NCBI RefSeq assembly: GCF_039534165.1
Contig: NZ_BAAAUX010000040.1
Coordinates: forward strand, 26,623 to 90,622
Direction of reading: 5' to 3'
Length of the DNA: 64,000 nucleotides
Source: Saccharopolyspora_D taberi
GTDB taxonomy: Bacteria > Actinomycetota > Actinomycetes > Mycobacteriales > Pseudonocardiaceae
In this document: positions 56,747-64,000 of the stretch, piece after piece
Layout of the letters: the number at the start of each line of letters is the position of its first letter
Numbering within the stretch: position 1 is the stretch's first letter
The notes under the pieces: generated by a model
Database searches by the model: none
The model's input: only the letters and a program-made list of their open reading frames with translations
What the model was told of the DNA's origin: nothing
Translations under genes and position numbers: made by a program

Positions 56747-56889
56747 GCGGAACCTCAGACGCCCTCTGGCTGCGGGATCTTTTTCCNNNNNNNNNNNNNN
56801 NNNNNNNNNNNNNNNNNNNNNNNNNNNNNNNNNNNNNACCCGCGGCGGTGCCGGTTGCGTGCGTGGGCCAAGCGGCTGCGCCGCTTCAA
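56747..56889 (-). repeat. Intergenic hairpin repeat element, copy B, containing the assembly gap
   Basis: Reverse-oriented relative of the element at 49381-49525. On the minus strand it has the hairpin AAGCGGC-GCA-GCCGCTT, then CAACCGGCACCGCCGCGGGT, then 51 unresolved bases (56787-56837), then GGAAAAAGATCC and GCGTCTGAGGTTCCGC. In copy A the same two flanks are 53 nt apart and enclose the inner hairpin. The loop of the first hairpin differs between copies while the stem is kept. Confidence 0.8.
56787..56837. other. Run of 51 undetermined bases
   Basis: The only N run in the window. It falls exactly where copy A of the repeat has its CTTTTTCC...GGAAAAAG hairpin, so it is probably a sequencing dropout at a stable stem and not a large missing segment. 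Confidence 0.95.
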
Positions 56890-56905
56890 AAACGAGCCGG
56901 ACCCT

Positions 56906-57526
56906 TCAGAGAAGGTCCAGGCCGTCCCACTGCGTGCAGTGCCAGCCTTCCGGGGTGCCGTCCAGGACGATGATCCCGGCGTTGGGCAGCAGGGTGGAGT
57001 TCGCCGTCGCGCCGTCGATGTTGACCGCGAGGTGGCCCGCGACCAGCCGGAGCATCGCGCCGTGGCTGACCAGCACGACCGTGCCGCCGGTGTTGCCGTC
57101 CAGCACCTGGTGCGTGGTGGCGAGGAACCGGTCGATCGCCTGCTGACCGGTCTCCCCGCCCGGCATCGGGACGTCGAGCCTGCCTTCGTGCCAGGCCGCG
57201 TAGACCTCGTCGAACAGCCGGCGGGACTCGTCGTCGGTGGTGCCCTCCAGGTCTCCGACGAAGATCTCGTGGGTGCCGTCGACGACCGCCACCTCCAGCC
57301 CGTGGCGGGCGGCGAGCGGACCGGCCGTCTGCTGCGCCCGCACCGCGCGGCTGGCGTGGATCGAGCGGATCTTCTCCTCGTCCAGCCGCTCGGCGAGCTC
57401 CCGCGCCTGCGCCCGGCCCAGCTCGGTCAGCCCGGGTCCGGGCGGCAGGGTGTCCAGCGCGTGGCGCACGTTCGACGGCGTCTGCCCGTGCCTGGCCAGC
57501 ACCAGCCGGGTTCCGTCCGGGGTCAT
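56906..57526 (-). CDS. Histidine phosphatase family protein (phosphoglycerate mutase-like, Rv3837c)
   Basis: 206 residues from ATG 57524-57526, overlapping the pheA stop (ATGA). The phosphorylated His is in LVLARHGQTPSN at residue 9; the second His is in VLVSHGAMLRLVAG; the Arg in SRAVRAQQTA and the Glu in HEIFVGDLEG complete the pocket. It removes phosphate from small metabolites; the precise substrate is unknown and mutase activity is unlikely from sequence. It is conserved next to pheA, as in M. tuberculosis. Confidence 0.9.
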   Translation of the reverse strand: MTPDGTRLVLARHGQTPSNVRHALDTLPPGPGLTELGRAQARELAERLDEEKIRSIHASRAVRAQQTAGPLAARHGLEVAVVDGTHEIFVGDLEGTTDDESRRLFDEVYAAWHEGRLDVPMPGGETGQQAIDRFLATTHQVLDGNTGGTVVLVSHGAMLRLVAGHLAVNIDGATANSTLLPNAGIIVLDGTPEGWHCTQWDGLDLL

Positions 57527-58446
57527 GCGAGCCGTCCCGCGCGGATCTCGGCCAGCCACTGCTCGGACGCCCGGAACGCCTGCTCGGAGGCCGACGGCCG
57601 GACGGCGGACGGCGAGTGGTCGGCCTTCGGGTACGAGCCGAGGAACCGGACCTCGCTGCACCGCCGCCGCAGCGCGGCCAGCGCGTCCCCGATCCTCGCG
57701 TCCGCGACGTGGCCGTCGAAGTCGAGGTAGAAGCGGTACTCGCCGATCCGGTCCCTGATCGGGCGGGACTCGATGCGGGTGAGGTTGATGCCGCGCAGCG
57801 ACAGCTCGGCGAGCACGTCGGTCAGCGAGCCGACCTCGTGCGCGATGACGGCCGCCACCGAGGTGCGGTCCGCGCCGGTCGGTTCCGGCGGCGGGCCGGG
57901 CCTGCGGACCAGCAGGAAGCGGGTGATCGCGTCGCGGACGTCGGCCACGCCGGTGGCCAGCCGCTCCAGCGAGGGGTAGTGCTCGACCACGATCGGCGCG
58001 GAGATCGCGGCGTCGAACTCGCCCGCGTCGACGGCGGCTGCCGCGGCGGCGGTCGAGGCCGCCGGCTCGGCCCGCGCGCCGGGCAGGTTCTCCGCCAGCC
58101 AGCCGCGGACCTGGGCGATCGCGTGCGGGTGGCTGGCCACGGTGCCGACCTCCGCTGCGGTGGTGCCCTGCCGGACCAGCACGTCGAAGGTGATCGGGAT
58201 GATCGTCTCGGCGACGGCCACCAGCGGGTCGCCGGAGACCAGCGAGTCGAGCGTGACCGGGACCGAGCCCTCCACCGAGTTCTCCACCGGCACCCCGGCG
58301 GCCACCACATCGCCCGCCCGGACCGCGGCCAACGCCTGCGGCACCGCGTCGTAGGCGACCAGCTCCGCGTCGAAGCCGGTGGTCAGCGCCCTGCTCGCCT
58401 GTTCGGTGAAGGTTCCGGGGGGTCCGAGATACGCGATCTGTGGCAC
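57523..58446 (-). CDS. pheA: Prephenate dehydratase
   Basis: 307 residues from GTG 58444-58446. Catalytic domain: IAYLGPPGTFTEQASRALTT, GVPVENSVEGSVPVTLDSLV and the Thr-Arg-Phe active-site motif in DAITRFLLVRRPG. A C-terminal ACT domain follows, with VIAHEVGSLTDVLAELSLRG and the ESRPIRDRIGEYRFYLDF motif that binds phenylalanine for feedback inhibition. It converts prephenate to phenylpyruvate. It is co-transcribed with the histidine phosphatase from a leaderless promoter. Confidence 0.95.
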   Translation of the reverse strand: MPQIAYLGPPGTFTEQASRALTTGFDAELVAYDAVPQALAAVRAGDVVAAGVPVENSVEGSVPVTLDSLVSGDPLVAVAETIIPITFDVLVRQGTTAAEVGTVASHPHAIAQVRGWLAENLPGARAEPAASTAAAAAAVDAGEFDAAISAPIVVEHYPSLERLATGVADVRDAITRFLLVRRPGPPPEPTGADRTSVAAVIAHEVGSLTDVLAELSLRGINLTRIESRPIRDRIGEYRFYLDFDGHVADARIGDALAALRRRCSEVRFLGSYPKADHSPSAVRPSASEQAFRASEQWLAEIRAGRLA

Positions 58447-58453
58447 GCCGACC

Positions 58454-58459
58454 AGCCTA
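58454..58459 (-). promoter_or_regulatory. TAGGCT -10 element, leaderless start of pheA
   Basis: On the minus strand TAGGCT ends 7 nt before GTG 58446, with no purine-rich ribosome site between. Confidence 0.6.
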
Positions 58460-58564
58460 CGGCCCGCGCGGTGTGGCCCACGCCACCGCCCGCACTGCGC
58501 CAGTTCGGCGAATGTGTGACCTATCCGATGCCCCGAAACGGTCCATCCCTGCGATGCTGTGGGC

Positions 58565-59164
58565 GTGACCGCGGAGTCGGAACGCTCAACGGACGGAGCG
58601 GAGCCGGAGCTGCGGCTCGTCCTGTGCGCGCTGGACGAGCCGCTGACCGCAGCCTGGCGGGAGATCGCCGACGGCAGGCCAGGCGTGGACGTGCACCAGG
58701 GCTCGGTGTTCGACCGCCCCGTGGACGCCGTGGTCAGCCCGGCCAACTCCTACGGCTGGATGCGCGGCGGCATCGACGCGTTGTACGCCCGGGCCTTCCC
58801 CGACGTCGAGCAGCACGTGCGCAGGGCCGTGCTGGCCTACCACGGCGGCGAGCTGCCGGTGGGGCAGGCGCTGCTGGTCGCCACCGGCGTTCCGTCGCCG
58901 CGGTGGCTGTTCAGCTCGCCGACCATGCGCGAGCCCGGCGAGCACCTGCCCGCGGACACCGTCAACCCGTACCTGTGCGCGCGGGCGGTGCTGCGGCTGT
59001 GGTCGAACGGGGTGCTGGAGAACGGGACTCCCGTGCGCGATCTCGTGCGGTCGATCGCGATGCCCGGTTTGGGGACCGGCGTCGGCGGGGCTTCCGCTCA
59101 GCTCTGCGCTCGGCAGGTCGCCGCCGCTTGGGACGAGGTTTTCGCTCGCGTCGAGTACCGGTGA
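58565..59164 (+). CDS. Macro-domain (ADP-ribose-binding) protein
   Basis: 199 residues from GTG 58565; GTG 58559 is equally possible. Macro fold: the substrate-binding start is VDAVVSPANSYGWMRGGIDA near 60, followed by PVGQALLVATGVPSPRWLF and the phosphate loop IAMPGLGTGVGGASAQLCAR. Such proteins bind or hydrolyse ADP-ribose or O-acetyl-ADP-ribose. The near-N-terminal RLVLCALDEPLTAAWREI strand-helix resembles the macro-domain relatives found in phage and bacteria. The gene is divergent from pheA and has no linked ADP-ribosyltransferase. Confidence 0.82.
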   Translation: MTAESERSTDGAEPELRLVLCALDEPLTAAWREIADGRPGVDVHQGSVFDRPVDAVVSPANSYGWMRGGIDALYARAFPDVEQHVRRAVLAYHGGELPVGQALLVATGVPSPRWLFSSPTMREPGEHLPADTVNPYLCARAVLRLWSNGVLENGTPVRDLVRSIAMPGLGTGVGGASAQLCARQVAAAWDEVFARVEYR

Positions 59165-59215
59165 GGGTTGATCCCCGCGCCGGCTTTTCTGTTCGGGTTC
59201 CGGGTGGGCTCGACG

Positions 59216-59250
59216 ACTGAGGGGCCCGCTGGTGCGAGCCCCTCGTCAGT
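59216..59250. terminator. Terminator between convergent macro-domain and hsp20 genes
   Basis: ACTGAGGGGC pairs with GCCCCTC-GTCAGT around a GC-rich loop, with a small bulge. It lies between stops at 59164 and 59260 and could act in both directions. Confidence 0.55.
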
Positions 59251-59259
59251 TCCGTCGGG

Positions 59260-59718
59260 TCAGTTCTGGTCGGGTGCGGTGATCGCGATCTTGGTCGGGC
59301 CTGCCTCCGGCTTGCTCACCTCGCGGACGCGGACCTCCAGCACGCCGCGCTCGTAGCGGGCCTCGACCTGCTCGGCGGTGACGCCCTCGGGCAGGTTGAA
59401 CTCGCGCCGGAAGGCGCCGGTGCGGATCTCGCGCAGCAGGACCGAGCCCTCGGAGCGGGTCTGCTCGCTGTTGCGGTTGCCGCTGATGACCAGCCTGCCG
59501 TCGGCCACCTCGACGTCCACGTCGTTGGCGATGTCGACGCCGGGCAGCTCCACTCGGATCACGACGTCCGATCCTTCGCGCTCGACGTCGGTGGCGGGCA
59601 CGAAGCCCTCGACGCCCGCGCTGCCGGACAGCCGCCTGGTCAGGCTGTCGAAGTCGCGGTCCAGCTGGCGGACCAGGTTGCCGAACGGATCCCACGAAGA
59701 CCTGCGGACGAGAGCCAT
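59260..59718 (-). CDS. Hsp20/alpha-crystallin family small heat-shock protein
   Basis: 152 residues from ATG 59716-59718 with GAGGAGGAAGAG upstream. N-terminal VRRSSWDPFGNLVRQLDRDF, then an alpha-crystallin domain: DVVIRVELPGVDIANDVDVE, GRLVISGNRN, FRREFNLPEGVTAEQVEARY and RGVLEVRVREV, with a short tail (KIAITAPDQN). An ATP-independent holdase that forms oligomers. A HAIR-like inverted repeat at 59809-59829, 91 nt upstream, suggests control by HspR. Confidence 0.93.
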   Translation of the reverse strand: MALVRRSSWDPFGNLVRQLDRDFDSLTRRLSGSAGVEGFVPATDVEREGSDVVIRVELPGVDIANDVDVEVADGRLVISGNRNSEQTRSEGSVLLREIRTGAFRREFNLPEGVTAEQVEARYERGVLEVRVREVSKPEAGPTKIAITAPDQN

Positions 59719-59808
59719 CTCTTCCTCCTCGATTCCTGCCGTTCCGCTGACGGCTTCACCCCTTCCAACGGGCGCCGCCGTCTTCTTGTTCCCGACTCGA
59801 TGACAAAA

Positions 59809-59829
59809 GTTGAGCCGCTTCGACGCAAG
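59809..59829 (-). promoter_or_regulatory. HAIR-like element (HspR site) upstream of hsp20
   Basis: On the minus strand the sequence is CTTGCGT, 7 nt, GCTCAAC. The HspR-associated inverted repeat consensus is CTTGAGT-N7-ACTCAAG, giving 11 of 14 matches with exact spacing. It lies where an hsp20 promoter operator would be expected. Confidence 0.6.
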
Positions 59830-59907
59830 CCTGAAGGACGGGCACGGGCCGCTGACTGTGAGTACCGTCGGATCCACCAGTTACCGATCTCCCGGGAGGT
59901 CTGCGAG

Positions 59908-60402
59908 ATGCTCATCCGCCGTTTGGCCCGGCCGCTGCTGGCGACCGCATTCATCTACGGCGGGGTGCAGGCGCTGCGCGATGTGCCGAACCACGCCAAG
60001 GCGGCGACCCCGCTGCTGGAACGGACCGTGGGCAGGGCCCGCGGCTCGCTGCCCGCCCAGCTGCCCACCGACCCCGAGACGCTGGTCCGCATCGACGGGC
60101 TGGTGAAGGTCGGCGCGGGCGCGATGCTGGCGCTGGGCCGGTGGCCGCGGCTGGCCTCGCTGCTGCTGGCGGGCAGCGTGATCCCGACGACGCTGGCCGC
60201 GCACTCGTTCTGGGAGTTCACCGACCCCGAGGAGCGGGCCAACCAGCAGGTCCAGTTCTACAAGAACGTCAGCCTGCTCGGCGGACTGCTGATCTCGGCC
60301 GTCGACACCGGCGGCAAGCCGTCGGTGGGCTACCGGGCGCGGCGCCGGGCGAACAAGGTCGCCGCCAAGGGCCAGAAGGCCGTCAAGAAGCACCGGAAGT
60401 GA
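59908..60402 (+). CDS. DoxX-family membrane protein
   Basis: 164 residues from ATG 59908 with GGGAGG upstream. Four predicted spans: LLATAFIYGGVQALRDV, VKVGAGAMLALGRWPRLASL, LLLAGSVIPTTLAAHSFWEF and a fourth near VSLLGGLLISAVDTGG, then a very basic tail (RARRRANKVAAKGQKAVKKH). The DoxX N-terminus with an Arg-Pro before the first span and the KNVSLLGGLL helix are typical. Mycobacterial DoxX has been linked to oxidative-stress complexes; the role here is unproven. Confidence 0.85.
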   Translation: MLIRRLARPLLATAFIYGGVQALRDVPNHAKAATPLLERTVGRARGSLPAQLPTDPETLVRIDGLVKVGAGAMLALGRWPRLASLLLAGSVIPTTLAAHSFWEFTDPEERANQQVQFYKNVSLLGGLLISAVDTGGKPSVGYRARRRANKVAAKGQKAVKKHRK

Positions 60403-60446
60403 ACCAGATTCGGACCCCTGCCCGCGCTGCCCCGGCGGGCGCTCCG

Positions 60447-60452
60447 TAGCGT
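60447..60452 (+). promoter_or_regulatory. TAGCGT -10 element, leaderless start of the NarL-type regulator
   Basis: TAGCGT ends 7 nt before GTG 60460. This supports that codon over GTG 60451, which lies inside the -10. Confidence 0.6.
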
Positions 60453-60459
60453 GGACCTC

Positions 60460-61098
60460 GTGCCAGTGCGGGTACTGCTTGTCGATGATCACGAGGTCGT
60501 CCGCCGCGGGCTGCGCGACCTGCTCGACACCGAAGCCGACGTGGAGGTCGTCGCGGAGGCCGGCGGGGTGGACGAGGCCCTCGTCCGGGCTCAGGCCGTC
60601 CATCCGGACGTCGCCGTGGTCGACATGCGGCTGCCCGACGGCGACGGGCTGGAGCTGTGCCGCAAGCTGCGCGCGCTCGACGAACCGCCGTTCTGCCTGG
60701 TGCTGACCGCCTTCGACGACGAGCAGGCGCTGGTCGGCGCGATCAACGCGGGCGCCTCCGGCTACCTGCTCAAGCAGGTGCGCGGCCAGGACCTGGTCAA
60801 CGCGGTCCGCGAGGTCGCGGCGGGCCGCTCGCTGCTCGACCCGGTCACCACCGCCCGGGTGCTGGACCGGCTGCGCCAGTCGACCAGCCCGGAGCCGGAC
60901 GAGCTCGACGCGCTCACCGAGCGGGAGCGCCGGGTGCTGGAGCTGATCGGCGAGGGGCTGACCAACCGGCAGATCGCCGAGCGCCTCTTCCTCGCGGAGA
61001 AGACGGTGAAGAACTACGTCACCGCGGTGCTCGCCAAGCTCGGCATGGAGCGGCGGACGCAGGCAGCCGCCTGGGTCGCCCGCAGGCAGAGCCACTGA
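60460..61098 (+). CDS. NarL/DevR-type response regulator
   Basis: 212 residues from GTG 60460. Receiver domain: VRVLLVDDHEVVRRGLRDLL with the acidic pair, phosphoacceptor Asp in VAVVDMRLPDGDG near 50, Thr in LVLTAFDDEQ and Lys in GASGYLLKQV. LuxR-type helix-turn-helix: LTERERRVLELIGEGLTNRQ and IAERLFLAEKTVKNYVTAVL, with the SV-like AKLGM end. Overall close to DevR/DosR. The GAF histidine kinase at 62028-63176 (minus strand) is the obvious partner, separated by two small membrane-protein genes. Confidence 0.92.
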   Translation: MPVRVLLVDDHEVVRRGLRDLLDTEADVEVVAEAGGVDEALVRAQAVHPDVAVVDMRLPDGDGLELCRKLRALDEPPFCLVLTAFDDEQALVGAINAGASGYLLKQVRGQDLVNAVREVAAGRSLLDPVTTARVLDRLRQSTSPEPDELDALTERERRVLELIGEGLTNRQIAERLFLAEKTVKNYVTAVLAKLGMERRTQAAAWVARRQSH

Positions 61099-61101
61099 CC
61101 G

Positions 61102-61737
61102 TCAGCCGCTCGCGACCAGCACGATGAACAGCAGGCACACCCCGATGTTGATCAGCCAGCTGTGCGTGTTCATCCACTCCCGCACCTGCGGCATCACCGA
61201 CACCGCGTGCTTGCGGAACAGCAGGTAGGCCAGCAGCGGCAGCGCCGCGATCAGCGCGGTCGCGGCGATGAACGGCGACGCCGCGAGCAGGCCGGCGTCG
61301 TGCTGCTCCAGGTTCATGCCCACGGTCAGCAGGACCACGATGTCGGACGGCATGAGCAGGATGACCAGCAGCCCGGTCCGCGCCGAGGTCGCCGGGCTCG
61401 CCTCCATCAGCGATTCCATCCACTTGGGCGGCTCGGCGGTCCTGCGGGTCAGGAACGCGCGCACCGCCAGCAGCGCGAGCAGCAGCACCAGGACGACCTG
61501 GATGACCGTGGCCACCGATCCGCCTTCCCGCGGCCGGCCCTCCAGCAGCCCGGTGCTGCCCAGCGCGGCGGCGAGCCCGCGGGTGATGGCGAGCCCCACC
61601 ACTGTCGCGACCAGCACGCCGAGCACGAACGCGACCGAGTTGCGCACCGCTCTGGTGCTGGTCACCAGGACGATCGCGGACATGATCTGCGGCCCGGCCA
61701 TCATCGTGACGGCCAGCGGGAGCACCTGGAGGTTCAC
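61102..61737 (-). CDS. GAP/Sap-family (sulfolipid-addressing-like) membrane protein
   Basis: 211 residues, six predicted spans in a LysE-like pattern: LPLAVTMMAGPQIMSAIVLV, NSVAFVLGVLVATVVGLAIT, ATVIQVVLVLLLALLAVRAF, then three more, with WMESLMEASPATSARTG between spans 3 and 4. This matches the actinobacterial GAP family (Sap in M. tuberculosis, an MmpL8-linked protein in sulfolipid export). No glycolipid exporter is adjacent here, so its substrate is open. It follows the LapA-like gene by 10 nt. Confidence 0.78.
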   Translation of the reverse strand: MNLQVLPLAVTMMAGPQIMSAIVLVTSTRAVRNSVAFVLGVLVATVVGLAITRGLAAALGSTGLLEGRPREGGSVATVIQVVLVLLLALLAVRAFLTRRTAEPPKWMESLMEASPATSARTGLLVILLMPSDIVVLLTVGMNLEQHDAGLLAASPFIAATALIAALPLLAYLLFRKHAVSVMPQVREWMNTHSWLINIGVCLLFIVLVASG

Positions 61738-61747
61738 CGCGGGGTCC

Positions 61748-61975
61748 TCAGCGGTGCGGCCGGTTGAGGAGGAATCCGACGATCACTCCGATGACCAGCA
61801 CCGCCAGCAGCGCCGCCCACAGCGGGGCGGTGACCACCGGCAGCAGCACGCGGATGTCCACCACCTGCCGGTTCTCCAGCACGAACACCACCGCGAGGCC
61901 GGCGAGCACGACCCCCGTCACGACCCGCGGGGACACCCGGTGCGACCGCTTCTGCGGGCTGTTGCGCTGGGACAT
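61748..61975 (-). CDS. Small LapA-domain-like membrane protein
   Basis: 75 residues with a basic N-terminus (RNSPQKRSHRVSPR) and two spans, VVTGVVLAGLAVVFVLENRQ and APLWAALLAVLVIGVIVGFL. The ENRQVVDIRVLL segment between them is typical of the LapA/DUF1049 family of envelope proteins. It is upstream of the Sap-like gene and probably co-transcribed with it, perhaps also with the histidine kinase (gap 52 nt). Confidence 0.72.
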   Translation of the reverse strand: MSQRNSPQKRSHRVSPRVVTGVVLAGLAVVFVLENRQVVDIRVLLPVVTAPLWAALLAVLVIGVIVGFLLNRPHR

Positions 61976-62027
61976 GCACTCAGGTTGGGGACGCGCGCTC
62001 GCGCCTCCCAGGGCACAAGGACCCCGC

Positions 62028-63176
<1,149 letters not shown>

Positions 63177-63324
63177 GACGTCCACGAGGCTATATCTCCT
63201 GGTAGCGGCCGGGCGCGGGATCGGGCGAAGCTCACAGCGGCGGCGGCTCCCGGTGGTCTCCCGCGAAGCTGGTGTCGCCGGGAACGGTCTCCCGAAGCTG
63301 CCGTCGCCTCCCGGAGGTCCGCCC

Positions 63325-64000
63325 TCACGACTCGCGGCTGCCGACCGGTGATTCCGCCAGAGCGTTTCTCAGCACCTGAACCGAACCTCGATCGGCCCGC
63401 AGCACCAGGTCGGCGTGTTCGGTCTCCGACAACCGGTGCGTCACGTGCACGACGGTCCGCCCGCGCAGCGCGTGGTGGAGCCGGTCCAGCAGCGCCTCGG
63501 ACGTCGGGACGTCGAGGTGCGCGGTCGGCTCGTCGAGCAGGACCAGCTCCGCATCGGCCAGCAGCGCCCGCGCGAGCGCCACCCGCTGCGCCTCGCCGCC
63601 GGACAGCGCGGCACCGCCGGACTCCACGAAGTGGTCCAGCGGCATGTCCGGCAGACCCGCGAGCCGCAGCGCCTCGGTGAGCTCGGCGTCGTCGGCGTGC
63701 GGCGCGGCCATCCGCAGGTTCTCCCGCACCGTCGTCGACACCAGCTGCGGCTCCTGCGGACACCACGTCACGGTCCCGGGGACCCGCACCTCGCCCTGCT
63801 CGGCCCGCAGAAAACCCAGCAGCAGCGCCAACAACGTCGACTTCCCACCGCCCGAGGGCCCGACCACCGCCACGTGCGCCCCCGCCGGGATCCGCAGCTC
63901 CACGCCCTTCAGCGCCGGCTCCGCCGCGCCCGGCCACCGCGCCGCGACCCTGGTCAGCTCCACCCCGTCGCCTCCGGCGACCGGCTCCGCCGCGGCCTCC
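63325..64000 (-). CDS. ABC transporter, CydC-like ATP-binding domain (5' end outside window)
   Basis: The open frame runs off the window edge; 225 residues are visible. They are the C-terminal nucleotide-binding domain of a fused membrane-ATPase exporter: VVGPSGGGKSTLLALLLGFL (Walker A), WCPQEPQLVSTTVRENLRMA (Q loop), ALSGGEAQRVALARALL (signature), ELVLLDEPTAHLDV (Walker B) and VVHVTHRLSE (H loop). The pattern, especially LTRVAARWPGAAEPALKGVE before Walker A, fits the thiol exporter CydC needed for cytochrome bd assembly, but other type-1 exporters are possible. A GTG at 63963 is not the true start because coding continues upstream. Confidence 0.82.
   Translation of the reverse strand, partial: EAAAEPVAGGDGVELTRVAARWPGAAEPALKGVELRIPAGAHVAVVGPSGGGKSTLLALLLGFLRAEQGEVRVPGTVTWCPQEPQLVSTTVRENLRMAAPHADDAELTEALRLAGLPDMPLDHFVESGGAALSGGEAQRVALARALLADAELVLLDEPTAHLDVPTSEALLDRLHHALRGRTVVHVTHRLSETEHADLVLRADRGSVQVLRNALAESPVGSRES

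Overview
This is high-GC actinobacterial chromosome with frequent GTG and TTG starts. Gene order around 4.8-18.5 kb and 41.9-58.4 kb follows the Mycobacterium tuberculosis Rv3777-Rv3793 and Rv3806c-Rv3838c blocks. The set dprE1, dprE2, glfT1, glfT2, glf, ubiA, wzm, wzt and several Emb arabinosyltransferases points to an arabinogalactan-walled member of the Mycobacteriales or Pseudonocardiales. A Saccharopolyspora-like or Amycolatopsis-like pseudonocardiad is my best guess. I saw no mycolate genes in the window, and genus cannot be fixed from sequence alone.

Layout. 0-5 kb: the end of a MarR regulator, a DrrAB-type ABC exporter, and two secreted enzymes (an EEP-fold hydrolase and an M28 aminopeptidase). 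4.8-10.5 kb: quinone oxidoreductase, a class V aminotransferase homologue, proteasome activator Bpa, the Wzm/Wzt galactan exporter and GlfT1. 10.7-18.5 kb: an EmbB-like arabinosyltransferase, a GtrA protein, two tandem DprE1 copies and DprE2. 18.6-41.7 kb is accessory in character. It holds a NACHT NTPase with a repetitive membrane domain, an OhrR-type regulator, three more Emb paralogues, an LGFP-repeat protein, a GT87 mannosyltransferase, a small ribbon-helix-helix/membrane-protein locus, a methyltransferase with MarR regulator, a Gtr-like operon (Emb, GT2, GtrA, FAD oxidoreductase), an AhpD/Rrf2 pair and a PhoD phosphatase. 41.9-49.3 kb: the glf-glfT2-PAP2-ubiA operon, a GT87 protein with an apparent internal deletion, and a PGRP-type amidase. 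49.4-58.5 kb: HAD phosphatase, LLM oxidoreductase, HhH protein, serS, a YgiBC-like pair, a septum-formation-like protein, a mini-zincin, a histidine phosphatase and pheA. 58.6-64 kb: macro-domain protein, Hsp20, DoxX-like protein, a NarL-type regulator, Sap-like and LapA-like membrane proteins, a GAF histidine kinase and the end of a CydC-like ABC exporter.

How they fit together. UbiA and the PAP2 phosphatase make decaprenyl-phosphoryl-ribose. DprE1 and DprE2 epimerise it to decaprenyl-phosphoryl-arabinose, and GtrA is a candidate for moving it across the membrane. Emb proteins polymerise the arabinan. Glf, GlfT1 and GlfT2 make the galactan, which Wzm/Wzt export. Neither aftA (after dprE2) nor aftB (after ubiA) is at its M. 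tuberculosis position.

Most notable: tandem DprE1 copies that both carry Thr at the benzothiazinone-target Cys position; four Emb paralogues; an Emb-containing Gtr-like operon; a NACHT gene at the aftA position; a pair of inverted intergenic hairpin elements, one holding the assembly gap; and a consistent set of leaderless TANNNT promoters. Coding density is high. Most long antisense frames are GC-driven shadows and are left out. I saw no rRNA, tRNA, CRISPR array or insertion sequence.
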